Source: Candidatus Aminicenantota bacterium (lineage in GTDB: Bacteria > Acidobacteriota > Aminicenantia > Aminicenantales > Aminicenantaceae). Taken from it: a stretch of DNA of 53,182 nucleotides. The DNA is taken from NCBI GenBank assembly GCA_021162615.1, contig JAGGYH010000052.1:1-53182 (forward strand), given 5' to 3'. A program made the position numbers and the translations under genes. The notes below the pieces were generated by a model. It was not told where the DNA came from, searched no databases, and saw only the letters and a program-made list of their open reading frames with translations. Positions 25,550 to 34,203 of this stretch are shown piece by piece (the stretch's first letter is position 1; each line of letters begins with the position of its first letter).

Positions 25550-27731
25550 CGTCAAATTCTCCTGAAAATCTGATTTCAAGAACAGAATCCATCCTTTTTT
25601 CAAACATCACTTCAGAATTAGAATCGACCTCTGAAACAAACATCCCTTGAGGTATGTGGATAAAGACAGAATAGGGAGAGCCTGCTATTATTTCTGAGAG
25701 ACCACTCAATGCCTTGCTGTCAGGATCCCAATTCATTTCTTTGACACTCACTGCGCAGGTGATATGTCTTGTAGTGGCCACTAACTGAGGTCTATCTAAA
25801 ATCTCTTTAATAACAAACACCCGGGTTCCATGAGCTGGGATATCGCAGGATATCAAATGATCTGTTATCATGACAGGCTTTTGATTCCAAAAATCAAAAG
25901 CTATATATTCTTTTTCACTATTCAAACCAAAACCTTTATCAAGCTCGATTTTCTTTTTATCCTGTTCATCATTCCAGTTGAACAAAGCCACAACATCATA
26001 ATGACCTGTAGGTCCATTCACTTTAAGGTCAATAGCCTTTGGAAATTCTTTGACTTGAGGACAGCACCAAACAACGCCTTCTCTTTTATTGGATTCGATT
26101 TTGTAAGGATAAAGGTCTACAGGAACAATGGGTGTGGTGGGCATTGTTTTTCTGTATAATTCTATTTTCTTTATGGGAAGTTTAGCCATAAAGTCACTCG
26201 CCATATAAAGCTGGCCGGTAAGAGCAATGGCTGTCACGATAGTTCTCCCTTCCTCAAGGGTTAAAGGACTTCGAACCATAGCTGCATCCGGATCACAGTG
26301 CCAAACGATGTTATTCAAATAATTTCCTCCAAAAAGAGAATGAAAATAGGTCTGCATGGACATGCCCCGTTTTTTCTCGGGATACCACACAGCTCTATCA
26401 TCTCCGCCGATACGGGACCCGTCAAATACGCCAAAACCAAGGCCCACTTCATGCATAGCACACCCGCCGATATAAACGTCCGGGCCCAAAGTCTCTCTCA
26501 ATGCTTTTTGTACCTCCACATAAACATCTCGGCTGTCACGCGAAGAATCAAAAGCCTGTTCTTTATTCTCTTCATAATAATCCATCCAGGTTCCCCATCC
26601 CGCATCTTTAATATACTTAAGGCCCCATTGATTTTTGAGGATATCAAACATAGGCTTTAAATGTCTTTCAATGACATCAGGATTTGTATAATCCAATCTC
26701 ACCACTGTATTATCTGCGGTGCAGCAGGCACTGGAGAGCTCTCCCTTTTCATCTCTTAAATAGAAATTCTCAGGATATTTCTCTTCACATTCAGCTTTTT
26801 CATAGTTAGAACCGTAGATATTAACCCAGAGCGCGGGTTTAAGTCCTTTGCTTTTGATGTAATCAAATATCCATTTTCCTCCTTTTGGGAAAGCCTGTTT
26901 ATTCCATTCAAGATAATTGGCCTCTTCCCCTCTGGTGTAGCAAGCATCCAGTTGGACATATTCAAGTCCGTAGGGTTTTAAATATTGGGCAAGAGTGTCC
27001 GTTTCTTTGACCAGGTCTTCTTCAGTTGTCCCCATATAATAACAATACCAGCTGCTCCAGGCGATGGGCGCGGTTTCAAATCGATCAGGTTTGGGCTGGT
27101 AATATTTTAAACCAAGTACGTTTATATAATAATCCTGAATCAATTGGATGGAAATAGACTTATTGACATTGATATCCACATCCATGAGGCTATGGTCTTG
27201 GCCATTTCTTCTGAGTAAGCTTTCGTCAGAAAAATCAACCATTGTGTCTGTAGACCTGTCAAAAAGACAGTGAATGTTTTCAGCGGAAATCAATCCCAAA
27301 GAAGTGTACATGATGTCATTATCCTGATTTTCGAGTCTTGCCGGGATTCTTTCCGCAGAAGCAGGCGCTTTTCCCTTGACAACTGCTTTATCTGAGGAAC
27401 AGGACAACTTTATGGAGTTTGGCTCAGCTTTTATCTCCCAAGTAGTCTGTTCGGATTTGTCTGTAATTATTGTCAGCTGATTTTCCTCAACCTTCACTTT
27501 CCAATCAGCTGGAGATATTTTTTTATTGTTTTTTACAACCTGAGGCTCGATTTCTTTCAGCACAGGGCCCAGTTCACTGTGTTCAATAGAAAATGTCTTG
27601 GTTTTCTTATTGGTCGTGACAGTCCAATCATTTGATTCAAGGCTTGTACTCGTACAGCCTGCCCCGATCATAATCAGAACAAGAGCTAAACTAACAAACA
27701 ATACTTTCAATGACTTTTCATTTAACATCAT
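25506..27731 (-). CDS. Alpha-galactosidase-like lipoprotein (clan GH-D)
   Basis: The start is ATG 27731, seven bases after GGAG (AAAGGAGACTATTT). The 741 residues begin with a lipoprotein signal ending in the lipobox IGAGC near residue 25. A beta-rich N-terminal domain precedes a TIM barrel of melibiase type: PIAWSSWYCYYMG, EYVQLDACYTRGEEANYLEW, KGLKPALWVNIYG, LKYIKDAGWGTW (candidate nucleophile Asp) and FDGSRIGGDDRAVW (candidate acid/base Asp). A C-terminal beta-sandwich follows. It is probably anchored to the outer membrane or periplasm and acts on alpha-linked sugars or glycans. The exact GH family (27, 36 or a relative) and substrate are uncertain. Confidence 0.75.
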   Translation of the reverse strand: MMLNEKSLKVLFVSLALVLIMIGAGCTSTSLESNDWTVTTNKKTKTFSIEHSELGPVLKEIEPQVVKNNKKISPADWKVKVEENQLTIITDKSEQTTWEIKAEPNSIKLSCSSDKAVVKGKAPASAERIPARLENQDNDIMYTSLGLISAENIHCLFDRSTDTMVDFSDESLLRRNGQDHSLMDVDINVNKSISIQLIQDYYINVLGLKYYQPKPDRFETAPIAWSSWYCYYMGTTEEDLVKETDTLAQYLKPYGLEYVQLDACYTRGEEANYLEWNKQAFPKGGKWIFDYIKSKGLKPALWVNIYGSNYEKAECEEKYPENFYLRDEKGELSSACCTADNTVVRLDYTNPDVIERHLKPMFDILKNQWGLKYIKDAGWGTWMDYYEENKEQAFDSSRDSRDVYVEVQKALRETLGPDVYIGGCAMHEVGLGFGVFDGSRIGGDDRAVWYPEKKRGMSMQTYFHSLFGGNYLNNIVWHCDPDAAMVRSPLTLEEGRTIVTAIALTGQLYMASDFMAKLPIKKIELYRKTMPTTPIVPVDLYPYKIESNKREGVVWCCPQVKEFPKAIDLKVNGPTGHYDVVALFNWNDEQDKKKIELDKGFGLNSEKEYIAFDFWNQKPVMITDHLISCDIPAHGTRVFVIKEILDRPQLVATTRHITCAVSVKEMNWDPDSKALSGLSEIIAGSPYSVFIHIPQGMFVSEVDSNSEVMFEKRMDSVLEIRFSGEFDDEQENNLEWSVKFE

Positions 27732-27751
27732 AAATAGTCTCCTTTGTTTCG

Positions 27752-27780
27752 CTTTTATCACAGAGGAACGGATATGTCAA
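27752..27780 (-). promoter_or_regulatory. Predicted promoter for the glycosidase-rhodanese-CcdA operon
   Basis: On the minus strand TTGACA (27775-27780), a 17-base spacer and TAAAAG (27752-27757) lie about 20 bases before the lipoprotein start. A second TTGACA lies about 20 bases further upstream on the same strand. Confidence 0.5.
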
Positions 27781-28080
27781 AAAAAGTTCTATTTTGTCAA
27801 GGCAACGCAAAAAGGTCTCTTTATCAATTTTTTCTTATGGTAAACTGAGCCTCTCCCCATTGTCTTATATGTTAACTCATGGAGATAATTAGGTATCAAA
27901 GCAAGAAGAAGAAAGTTGATGTTTTGCATAAAAGCCATACAATTTTCTGGACAGAAAATGAGTATGCCTATAGCTCTGAAGAATTCATTAATTGCAGCAA
28001 TATCAATAATATAGCATGGTCCACCCCTCTTTTTTATTGTTAAATCGTATAAATGTAGAGCTTTCGACTAGGGTGGTTCC
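27781..28080. other. Gene-free stretch between the glycosidase and hydrogenase operons
   Basis: About 300 AT-rich bases with no frame of coding quality on either strand. CCACCC and GGGTGG occur some 45 bases apart at the 3' side of the hydrogenase operon (around 28030-28077), but with a long unpaired loop and no T tract. I see no convincing terminator or RNA gene. Confidence 0.5.
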
Positions 28081-29559
28081 TTATGGGACGTCCCTATATC
28101 TTTCGATCACATCATGAACCGTTCGGTCGGATTTAAAAATCTTGACTCTCAAGGGCATATTTCCGGGAAGAGAATGAGTGGCACACGCAAGACAGGGGTC
28201 ATAGGCTCGGAAAGCCATTTCTACTTTATTGAGCATTCCGTCATCCACCTGGAAATTTTTAATGACACCTTTGGCTGCTTTCTCCACACTCATGGTAATG
28301 GGTGCTGAATTGTGAACCGTAGCTACAAGGAGATTGGCTTTTTGTATGATGCCTTTTTCATCTGTCATATAATTGTGTATCAAGACTCCACGCGGAGCTT
28401 CCACAACACCCACACCTTCTGTTGGAACAGAATCAGGAAGAGTCCGGATATCAGACTTAAGTATATCTTCGTCATTGGCCAGTTCCTGAAGTCTTTCGCT
28501 TGCATACAAAAGTTCGACTACCCGTGCCCAGTGAAAAGCCAGGGTATGGTGCACAGGTTTGCCGCCCAGGGTGTCGTACATAAACTCATATTCTTTCTGG
28601 GCCAGAGGAGTGGCCATGCCGTCAGATGCATTGAGACGGGCCAGGGGCGCCACACGGTAAACCCCGCTGTCTTTGCCGTCCACAAATCCCTTCCATCCTA
28701 CATTCTTAAGGAACGGGAATTTGACATAGCTCCATTTTTCCACATGCTCGCTGATGTGGTCCTTGTAATCTCTCCCATTGAATTTAGCGAATTCTTTTCC
28801 TTCTGGATCCACAACACGCAGCTGGCCGTCATAGAAATTGACATGGTTGTTCTTATCCACAAGTCCCATATAGTAGGTTTTATGTGTGTAAGGGTCAGAA
28901 GTAATGATCTTAACGTATTCATCATTCTTCAGCACAACGTCTTTGAAAAGCTGAACCGTAAACTGAGCGAATGCCACAGCCTCATCAGCATACTTTTTGA
29001 ATTTTTCCTGATCTTCTTTTGTAATGCCTTTGGATACACCGCCGGGCAGCCCGCTCACAGGGTGGATCACCCGCCCTCCTAGGTCTGTTATGATCTCGCG
29101 GCACTGCTTGCGGTTCTTTATAACCACTTTAGCAGCATCCAGACCGACTTTATCGATCACACCCAGGATATTGCGTGAGCCTTTGGGCGCATCGGGTCCT
29201 ACCACAAAATCAGGCCCTCCAAGAAAGTAAAAATGGAGAGCATGGTCCTCGATCATGAAAGCTGAATACATCAGCTCGCGGATTTTTTTCGCTGTGGAAG
29301 GCGGATCCACATGATAGAGGTCATCAAGGGTCTTCTGCGAAGCCATGTGATGAGCCGTAGGGCATACGCCGCAGATTTTGGGCGTGATCCGGGGCATTTC
29401 CACAGATGATCTTCCCTCAGAAAATTTTTCAAATCCGCGCAGTTCAGGCACCTGAAGAACAGCTCGTTCCACATTGCCCTCATCATTGAGAAAGATCTCT
29501 ATGTTGCCGTGGCCTTCCAATCGCGTGATTGGCCGAATGGATATATGTTTATTATTCAC
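28081..29559 (-). CDS. mvhA: F420-nonreducing-type [NiFe] hydrogenase large subunit MvhA
   Basis: MvhA carries the nickel-iron active site that splits or forms hydrogen. I prefer GTG 29559 as start because GGAGG lies five bases upstream; an ATG at 29571 is possible but has no binding site. The 492 residues show the N-terminal ITRLEGHG, the first metal-binding motif KICGVCPTAHH, a long central domain and the second motif DPCLACATH near the end. About 30 residues follow that His and may be removed by the maturation protease encoded upstream in the operon. The gene order hdrA-mvhD-mvhG-mvhA identifies it as a group 3c-type subunit. Confidence 0.9.
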   Translation of the reverse strand: MNNKHISIRPITRLEGHGNIEIFLNDEGNVERAVLQVPELRGFEKFSEGRSSVEMPRITPKICGVCPTAHHMASQKTLDDLYHVDPPSTAKKIRELMYSAFMIEDHALHFYFLGGPDFVVGPDAPKGSRNILGVIDKVGLDAAKVVIKNRKQCREIITDLGGRVIHPVSGLPGGVSKGITKEDQEKFKKYADEAVAFAQFTVQLFKDVVLKNDEYVKIITSDPYTHKTYYMGLVDKNNHVNFYDGQLRVVDPEGKEFAKFNGRDYKDHISEHVEKWSYVKFPFLKNVGWKGFVDGKDSGVYRVAPLARLNASDGMATPLAQKEYEFMYDTLGGKPVHHTLAFHWARVVELLYASERLQELANDEDILKSDIRTLPDSVPTEGVGVVEAPRGVLIHNYMTDEKGIIQKANLLVATVHNSAPITMSVEKAAKGVIKNFQVDDGMLNKVEMAFRAYDPCLACATHSLPGNMPLRVKIFKSDRTVHDVIERYRDVP

Positions 29560-29622
29560 TTTTTCCTCCATCTCATTTGCTTTTGCTTTAAAATGTTCGT
29601 AGTCATTGTTCTTTTTCTGCGT

Positions 29623-30597
29623 TTATTTGATTTTTTTGCGGAACAGGATGGAGCTTGGCAGTCCGTACATATAAAGGGGACCTATTAAATCAGGCAGAGT
29701 TTCAATGACCTTTGGAATCTCCTTCTCTTCATCGGTTTTTATGAGGGACGACAGAGCACTCATCATACGCACTCCCTGGTCTTTGACATTATTAGGAGGC
29801 CCGTAGCAGCCCCGGCAGGGCATGTTGGCATTGATGCAGCGTTCACCACATCCCCCTCTTGTGGCCGGCCCCATACAGATGATACCCGCCTCCAGAAAAC
29901 ATCTCCCATCATCAAGCTTATCATAGCGATGGGGCTCAACGAACCTCTCTATTTCTATTTTATCCGGCTTGGAATCTTTTCTGGGACAGGTGTCACACAA
30001 GGATTTTGTGGGGCTAAGCACGCTTCCTTTTTCCGGAAGTTTGCCTTCAAGGATAGCTGTAAACGCATCCGTTATGGTCTCAGGAGAAGGAGCACAGCCA
30101 GGGATATAATAATCCACAGGAATGATCTGGTCCAGAGGGTAGACTGAATCATAAAACTCGGGGAGCTCTAGGTCATACTTGCCGTCCAATTTAGTCTCTG
30201 TCTCAGGTACTCGGTTTTCCGGATTATCATTAGATTCGATCTCTTTGTATACCCTTGTAAAAATTCCTTCCCTGTCCGTCATGTTGGCAAGCCCTGGAAC
30301 TCCGCCCATAACAGCGCAGCTTCCAAAGGCAAATACAAGCTGAGACTTTTCCCTCAGCAGCTTGACGATCTCTTCCTGTTCGGAAAGACGGATCCCTCCG
30401 TTTATAAAGGATGCGAGGAGTTCTCCGTCTTTTAATTTTCTTACGTCTTCATACTTGAAATCCATGGCAACCGGCCAGAACACAATGTCCACCGCATCCA
30501 CTACATCAAGAATGGCCTCATTTAAATCCACGACCGCCTCTTCACAACCACCACAGCTGGAACACCAGTATATCGCTATTTTTGGTTTGTCACTCAT
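29623..30597 (-). CDS. mvhG: Hydrogenase small subunit MvhG
   Basis: MvhG holds the iron-sulfur clusters that carry electrons from the nickel-iron site. The 324 residues start MSDKPKIAIYWCSSCGGCEE, with the proximal-cluster cysteines, then FGSCAVMGGVPGL and YIPGCAPSPETI; the C-terminal half has more cluster ligands (LCDTCPRK, CMGPATRGGCGERCIN, NMPCRGCYGPP). ATG 30597 overlaps the mvhD stop as ATGA. The length is a little above typical Mvh small subunits, with an acidic insert near residues 130-160 (SNDNPENRVPETETKLDGKY). Confidence 0.9.
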   Translation of the reverse strand: MSDKPKIAIYWCSSCGGCEEAVVDLNEAILDVVDAVDIVFWPVAMDFKYEDVRKLKDGELLASFINGGIRLSEQEEIVKLLREKSQLVFAFGSCAVMGGVPGLANMTDREGIFTRVYKEIESNDNPENRVPETETKLDGKYDLELPEFYDSVYPLDQIIPVDYYIPGCAPSPETITDAFTAILEGKLPEKGSVLSPTKSLCDTCPRKDSKPDKIEIERFVEPHRYDKLDDGRCFLEAGIICMGPATRGGCGERCINANMPCRGCYGPPNNVKDQGVRMMSALSSLIKTDEEKEIPKVIETLPDLIGPLYMYGLPSSILFRKKIK

Positions 30598-31046
30598 GAT
30601 GGCACCTCCATGCTTCGAATAGGACCAATGGCTTTTTCCCAATTCAACGGCCCCAGTTTCGTTATTCTCTCATTCATCTCTCTAGAAACACGAGCAAACT
30701 TTTCGCCTTCTGATGCTGAGACCCAGTCAAGATGGAGCCGGTCCTGCTCAATATTGAACTGATCTAACAAAGGTCTAAGCATATTGCAGCGTTTCAGAGC
30801 CTTGTAGTTACCTTCTATGTAATGACAGTCATTGGGATGGCAGCCCAGAACCATGACTCCATCAGCGCCGCTGCGAAAAGCTTCCATAATGAACTCAGGA
30901 TCCACTCGCCCTGAACACATGACCCTGATCAGTTTGATATTGGATGGGTATTTCAATCTCATACTGCCTGCAATGTCCGCTCCTCCGTAAGAACACCAAT
31001 TGCAGACAAAAGCAATGATGTTGGGTTCAAACCCTGTCTCTGTCAT
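30594..31046 (-). CDS. mvhD: MvhD, electron-transfer subunit linking hydrogenase to HdrA
   Basis: MvhD carries a [2Fe-2S] cluster and bridges the hydrogenase and heterodisulfide-reductase parts. The 150 residues show IIAFVCNWCSYGGADIAG, RVMCSGRVDPEFIMEAFRSG, VLGCHPNDCHYIEGN and a helical C-terminus. All cluster positions are cysteines, with no selenocysteine stop codon. AGGAGG precedes ATG 31046, and the gene overlaps hdrA and mvhG by ATGA on both sides. Confidence 0.93.
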   Translation of the reverse strand: MTETGFEPNIIAFVCNWCSYGGADIAGSMRLKYPSNIKLIRVMCSGRVDPEFIMEAFRSGADGVMVLGCHPNDCHYIEGNYKALKRCNMLRPLLDQFNIEQDRLHLDWVSASEGEKFARVSREMNERITKLGPLNWEKAIGPIRSMEVPS

Positions 31047-32989
31047 AACAATCCTCCTAATTCAGCTAAAATAGTATTATCTTCAAAAAGCCGGGCCGTT
31101 ATGGCATTTGATGGGCATGCTGCAACGCAGGATCCACAGCCTCTGCAGAGGATCTCATTGATAACAGAGATGCCCTTTTCGCTTTCATAACCAATGGCTT
31201 TATACGGACAAATAGAAATGCAGGTCTTGCAGCCGGAGCATTTTTCCTCGTCTATGGTCGATACCAGGGTCTCTATTTCAAGTTTCTTTCCAGGCTTGAG
31301 TTCAGATGCTATTTTCCCGGCAGCAGCAGAACCATCAATAATGGAATGACTGATGTCTTTGGGATAGCTGGCGCTTCCGACCATAAACACACCTTCTATA
31401 GGCGTTGAGACCGCATCGATTTTTCTGTGAGTGGGCATCACAAATCCTTCCTCGTCCTTGCTCAGCATCATCATATCAATAAGCTTATCAGCTTTTTTGT
31501 TCGGAACCATAGCTGTGCCCAGTACCACCATATCCGCAGTCATGGTCTTCTCAGGAAGTCTGACCTGGACTTGCCCGTTCTGTGAATTAAGGCTCACGTC
31601 ATTGGGATTGGCAATTTTAATGAAATCAACTCCTTCCTGTTTCAGCTTTTCATACATATTTTCCATGCCTGTGGAGCCGATGGTCATGTCGCGGTACAGG
31701 TGTGTGATGCGGATTCCCTCGGCCATTTTCTCTTCCAGTATTTGAGAACTCATTTTCAGCAGCACAGAACAGCAGATATTGGAACAATAATTTTTGTAGC
31801 GTTTATCACGGCTTCCAACACAGTGGATCATGACCAGAGATTTTGGTTTGGTACCGTCACGTTTAACCAGTTTTCCGGAAGTGGGTCCTGTATTGGATAT
31901 CAGCCGCTCGAACTGCAGACCTGTATAAACATCAGCGTCCGGAGAAAAGTGCATATTAGGAATGAGGGCGGGATCAAATGATTCAAATCCTGTAGCTAAA
32001 ACCACAGACCCTACTGAAATATTGATCTTTTCGTCCTCATCATCATAGTCTATGGCTTCGAACATACAGGCATCCCGGCACTTTGTGCAGTCCTCTCCCT
32101 TGAACCTCAGACATGTCTCTTTGTCAATAACCGGAATATAAGGAGTAGCCCCTGTGACCTGAAAATGGATGGCCTTCCGCTTTCCAAGAAAATCATCACA
32201 CTCGTTGGGAACTTCCACAGGGCAAGGCGCTAAACATTCATTACAGCCGATGCACTTATCCGGAATCACGTATTTGGCTTTTTTGTTAATCGCAGCCTCA
32301 AAATTTCCGAAAAAGCCTACTATCTCCTCGACATCACTGTAAGTGAGAAGTTCAATATGGGGGTTCTCCACCACCTCCTGCAGTTTGGGCAAGATCATGC
32401 AGGAGCAGCACTCCAACGATGGGAAAGAACTCTCATATTTAGTGGCCTGCCCCCCCAAACTTGGCTGGGTCTCCACCAGATAGACTTTTCGCTCTTCCGA
32501 GGCAAGATTGAGGGCAGCCTCGCACCCAGACAATCCTCCTCCAACAACCAGGACATCGGCATTGGCATCAATCTCTTTTTTCTCAAAAGCCTCATGGAAC
32601 TGGACACGGTGATAAGCTGCTTTCAGTAGAGCCAAGGCTTTGGCTGTGGCCTTGTCCTTATCATCTGTCACCCATGCGACATGTTCACGGATGTTGACCA
32701 ACTGCATGAAATAAGGATTCAATCCAGCCTCTTCCAGCACCTTCATAAAAGTATGTTCGTGCTGTTTTACAGAGCATCCTCCGATTACAACTTTAGTGAG
32801 CTTGTTTTTCTTGATGCTTTCAATGATTTCAGCCTTTCCGTCTGCGGAACAGTACAGGTTGGTTACTTCTGCTGTAACCACATCCGGCAGTTTCCGGAGT
32901 TCGTCCTTGATCTTATGGACATCCACTGTGCCAGAAATATTCTTACTGCACTCACAGAGGAAAAACCCTAAACGTTCCTTCTCATTCAT
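31043..32989 (-). CDS. hdrA: HdrA, FAD- and iron-sulfur subunit (heterodisulfide-reductase type)
   Basis: HdrA is the flavin subunit where electron bifurcation or confurcation takes place. The 648 residues have an N-terminal domain (GFFLCECSKNISGTVDV), an FAD site near residue 145 (VLVVGGGLSGCEAALNLASE), LECCSCMILPKLQEVV, middle ferredoxin-like cysteines (CIGCNECLAPCPVE) and two classic [4Fe-4S] motifs at the end (CSGCKTCISICPYKAI and CRGCGSCVAACPSNAI). ATG 32989 follows GGAGGAAAA. hdrB and hdrC, its catalytic partners in methanogens, are not in this operon. Confidence 0.93.
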   Translation of the reverse strand: MNEKERLGFFLCECSKNISGTVDVHKIKDELRKLPDVVTAEVTNLYCSADGKAEIIESIKKNKLTKVVIGGCSVKQHEHTFMKVLEEAGLNPYFMQLVNIREHVAWVTDDKDKATAKALALLKAAYHRVQFHEAFEKKEIDANADVLVVGGGLSGCEAALNLASEERKVYLVETQPSLGGQATKYESSFPSLECCSCMILPKLQEVVENPHIELLTYSDVEEIVGFFGNFEAAINKKAKYVIPDKCIGCNECLAPCPVEVPNECDDFLGKRKAIHFQVTGATPYIPVIDKETCLRFKGEDCTKCRDACMFEAIDYDDEDEKINISVGSVVLATGFESFDPALIPNMHFSPDADVYTGLQFERLISNTGPTSGKLVKRDGTKPKSLVMIHCVGSRDKRYKNYCSNICCSVLLKMSSQILEEKMAEGIRITHLYRDMTIGSTGMENMYEKLKQEGVDFIKIANPNDVSLNSQNGQVQVRLPEKTMTADMVVLGTAMVPNKKADKLIDMMMLSKDEEGFVMPTHRKIDAVSTPIEGVFMVGSASYPKDISHSIIDGSAAAGKIASELKPGKKLEIETLVSTIDEEKCSGCKTCISICPYKAIGYESEKGISVINEILCRGCGSCVAACPSNAITARLFEDNTILAELGGLL

Positions 32990-33459
32990 ATTTTTCCTCC
33001 AGCATCGTATTGGATTTTTTTTAATAAATGATTGCTGATTTCCTCAAGTCTGTTATTGATTTCATGCGAAAAAGACTCGGATATAGTCTGGTTATCAGAG
33101 ACATTGATACCAAAAATACGGATGTCCCCTGGCATTTCTGGATAAATCTTTTTTCCTATGCTGAATATGATAGGGATGGTAACACCGTGGGAATAAGTGG
33201 GGTTTTGCTGGTATTCCAGGTCACGGAGAGTGAGAGGGACGACTTCTCCTACTGGAATCTCAGGATTTTGGAACGAATCGAATATATAGATCAACTGACG
33301 GCCAAGAACAAGATCTAAAAGATCAAGGGAAAGGTGGGTGATGGTACTGAAAGGAATATCAAGTTTTTGCCCTACTGTTTCGGCCAAAAAAGGACCGATA
33401 CCATCATCCGAGAGCAGACTGTTTCCGATCCCGATAAGAACAGTTTTTTTCTTATTCAT
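32986..33459 (-). CDS. Hydrogenase maturation protease (HycI/HyaD family, M52)
   Basis: This endopeptidase trims the C-terminus of the nickel-loaded large subunit. The 157 residues show LIGIGNSLLSDDGIGPFLAE with the first nickel-binding acidic residue, IYIFDSFQNP with the second, and TYSHGVTIP with the histidine, all three family ligands. The gene lies between the regulator and hdrA and overlaps hdrA by ATGA. Its probable substrate is MvhA, encoded last in the same operon. No ribosome binding site is obvious at ATG 33459. Confidence 0.87.
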   Translation of the reverse strand: MNKKKTVLIGIGNSLLSDDGIGPFLAETVGQKLDIPFSTITHLSLDLLDLVLGRQLIYIFDSFQNPEIPVGEVVPLTLRDLEYQQNPTYSHGVTIPIIFSIGKKIYPEMPGDIRIFGINVSDNQTISESFSHEINNRLEEISNHLLKKIQYDAGGKI

Positions 33460-33468
33460 GTTTTGAAA

Positions 33469-33753
33469 TTATTTCTTCAGGACCTGCAAAATTTTAATCA
33501 CACGCTTATCAACCACCTTATAACACACTTTAGCTCCTTCTTTATCTCCATCAATAATCCCATGACTTTTTAATATCTGGAGATGTTGGGAAAGGGTAGG
33601 TTGAGGAATGTCCAATTCTTTCTGTATCAAATTAACGCTGCATGCATCCTTAGGGATTCCCATGAGCAGGAGGTCTATTATCTGTAGGCGCATGGGATGG
33701 GCAATGGCTTTTAAGATCTCACTTTCGTTCATATACGTCTCTTTCATTTGCAT
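33469..33753 (-). CDS. ArsR-family regulator leading the hydrogenase operon
   Basis: The 94 residues form one winged helix: LKAIAHPMRLQIIDLLL, the recognition region QKELDIPQPTLSQHLQILKS, then the wing and a C-terminal helix. A single cysteine (DACSVNLI) replaces the CxC of arsenic sensors, so the signal may be another metal, such as nickel, or redox. The good binding site AAAGGAG precedes ATG 33753. Being first in the hdr-mvh operon, it probably controls it. A loose inverted repeat TTCATTG/CAATATTGAA at 33763-33783 could be an operator; that is tentative. Confidence 0.83.
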   Translation of the reverse strand: MQMKETYMNESEILKAIAHPMRLQIIDLLLMGIPKDACSVNLIQKELDIPQPTLSQHLQILKSHGIIDGDKEGAKVCYKVVDKRVIKILQVLKK

Positions 33754-33892
33754 GATTCTCCTTTCATTGAAAACAATATTGAATCACTCCCAACTCATAC
33801 ATCTCCATTCTTTTTCTTTTCGGATACAATTATCCTGACTTATTCATAAAAAACGGTGATGATTGTTTTTTTACCATACAGGCAAGCCGATC

Positions 33893-33917
33893 TGAAACTC
33901 AGATATAGCTTATGCTC
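33893..33917 (+). repeat. Degenerate third copy of the 25-base palindrome arm
   Basis: This matches 1344-1368 at 21 of 25 positions and is also preceded by GGCAAGC, a motif found just after the arm in the first element. Its complementary partner arm is not evident nearby. Confidence 0.5.
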
Positions 33918-33960
33918 CCTTGTCATAATAAGATGGCTGCACTCTCTTCCTTTACTTCGA

Positions 33961-33986
33961 CTCGTTCATCATTCTCGTTCATCATT
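33961..33986 (+). repeat. Perfect 13-bp tandem duplication
   Basis: CTCGTTCATCATT occurs twice head to tail, at 33961-33973 and 33974-33986. Confidence 0.85.
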
Positions 33987-34203
33987 CAGGTTAATTGTAT
34001 TATGTTATTTATATATATGAATAATATAATGTCAAGTAAAAAAACTCACTTAAAATCACTGATGCCATTTCCTAGAATAAAGTTTGTGTTATGCTTTCTG
34101 TTCAAAGGGCAACACGCAATTGAAAAATCGAGTGCAAATGATTTTATGAAATCAAGGAAAAAGGAACATCATTGGGAAAAAACTTGTCACCGATTTAAAG
34201 GGG

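Larger units (their letters stand above)
33754..34203. other. Gene-free stretch with repeat traces
   Basis: This 450-base AT-rich stretch lies upstream of the hydrogenase operon. It holds a degenerate copy of the 25-base palindrome arm (33893-33917) and a 13-bp tandem duplication. A 132-codon plus-strand frame crosses it but runs into the antisense of the permease gene and has no protein-like pattern. No clear RNA gene is seen. Confidence 0.5.

Noticed and set aside
28030-28077. CCACCC...GGGTGG as a terminator for the hydrogenase operon
   Set aside because: The loop is about 45 bases and no T tract follows; six-base complementarity at this distance is easily random.
28312-29082. 256-codon plus-strand open frame
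   Set aside because: It is antisense to mvhA, has no ribosome binding site and no protein-like pattern; it reflects codon bias of the opposite strand.
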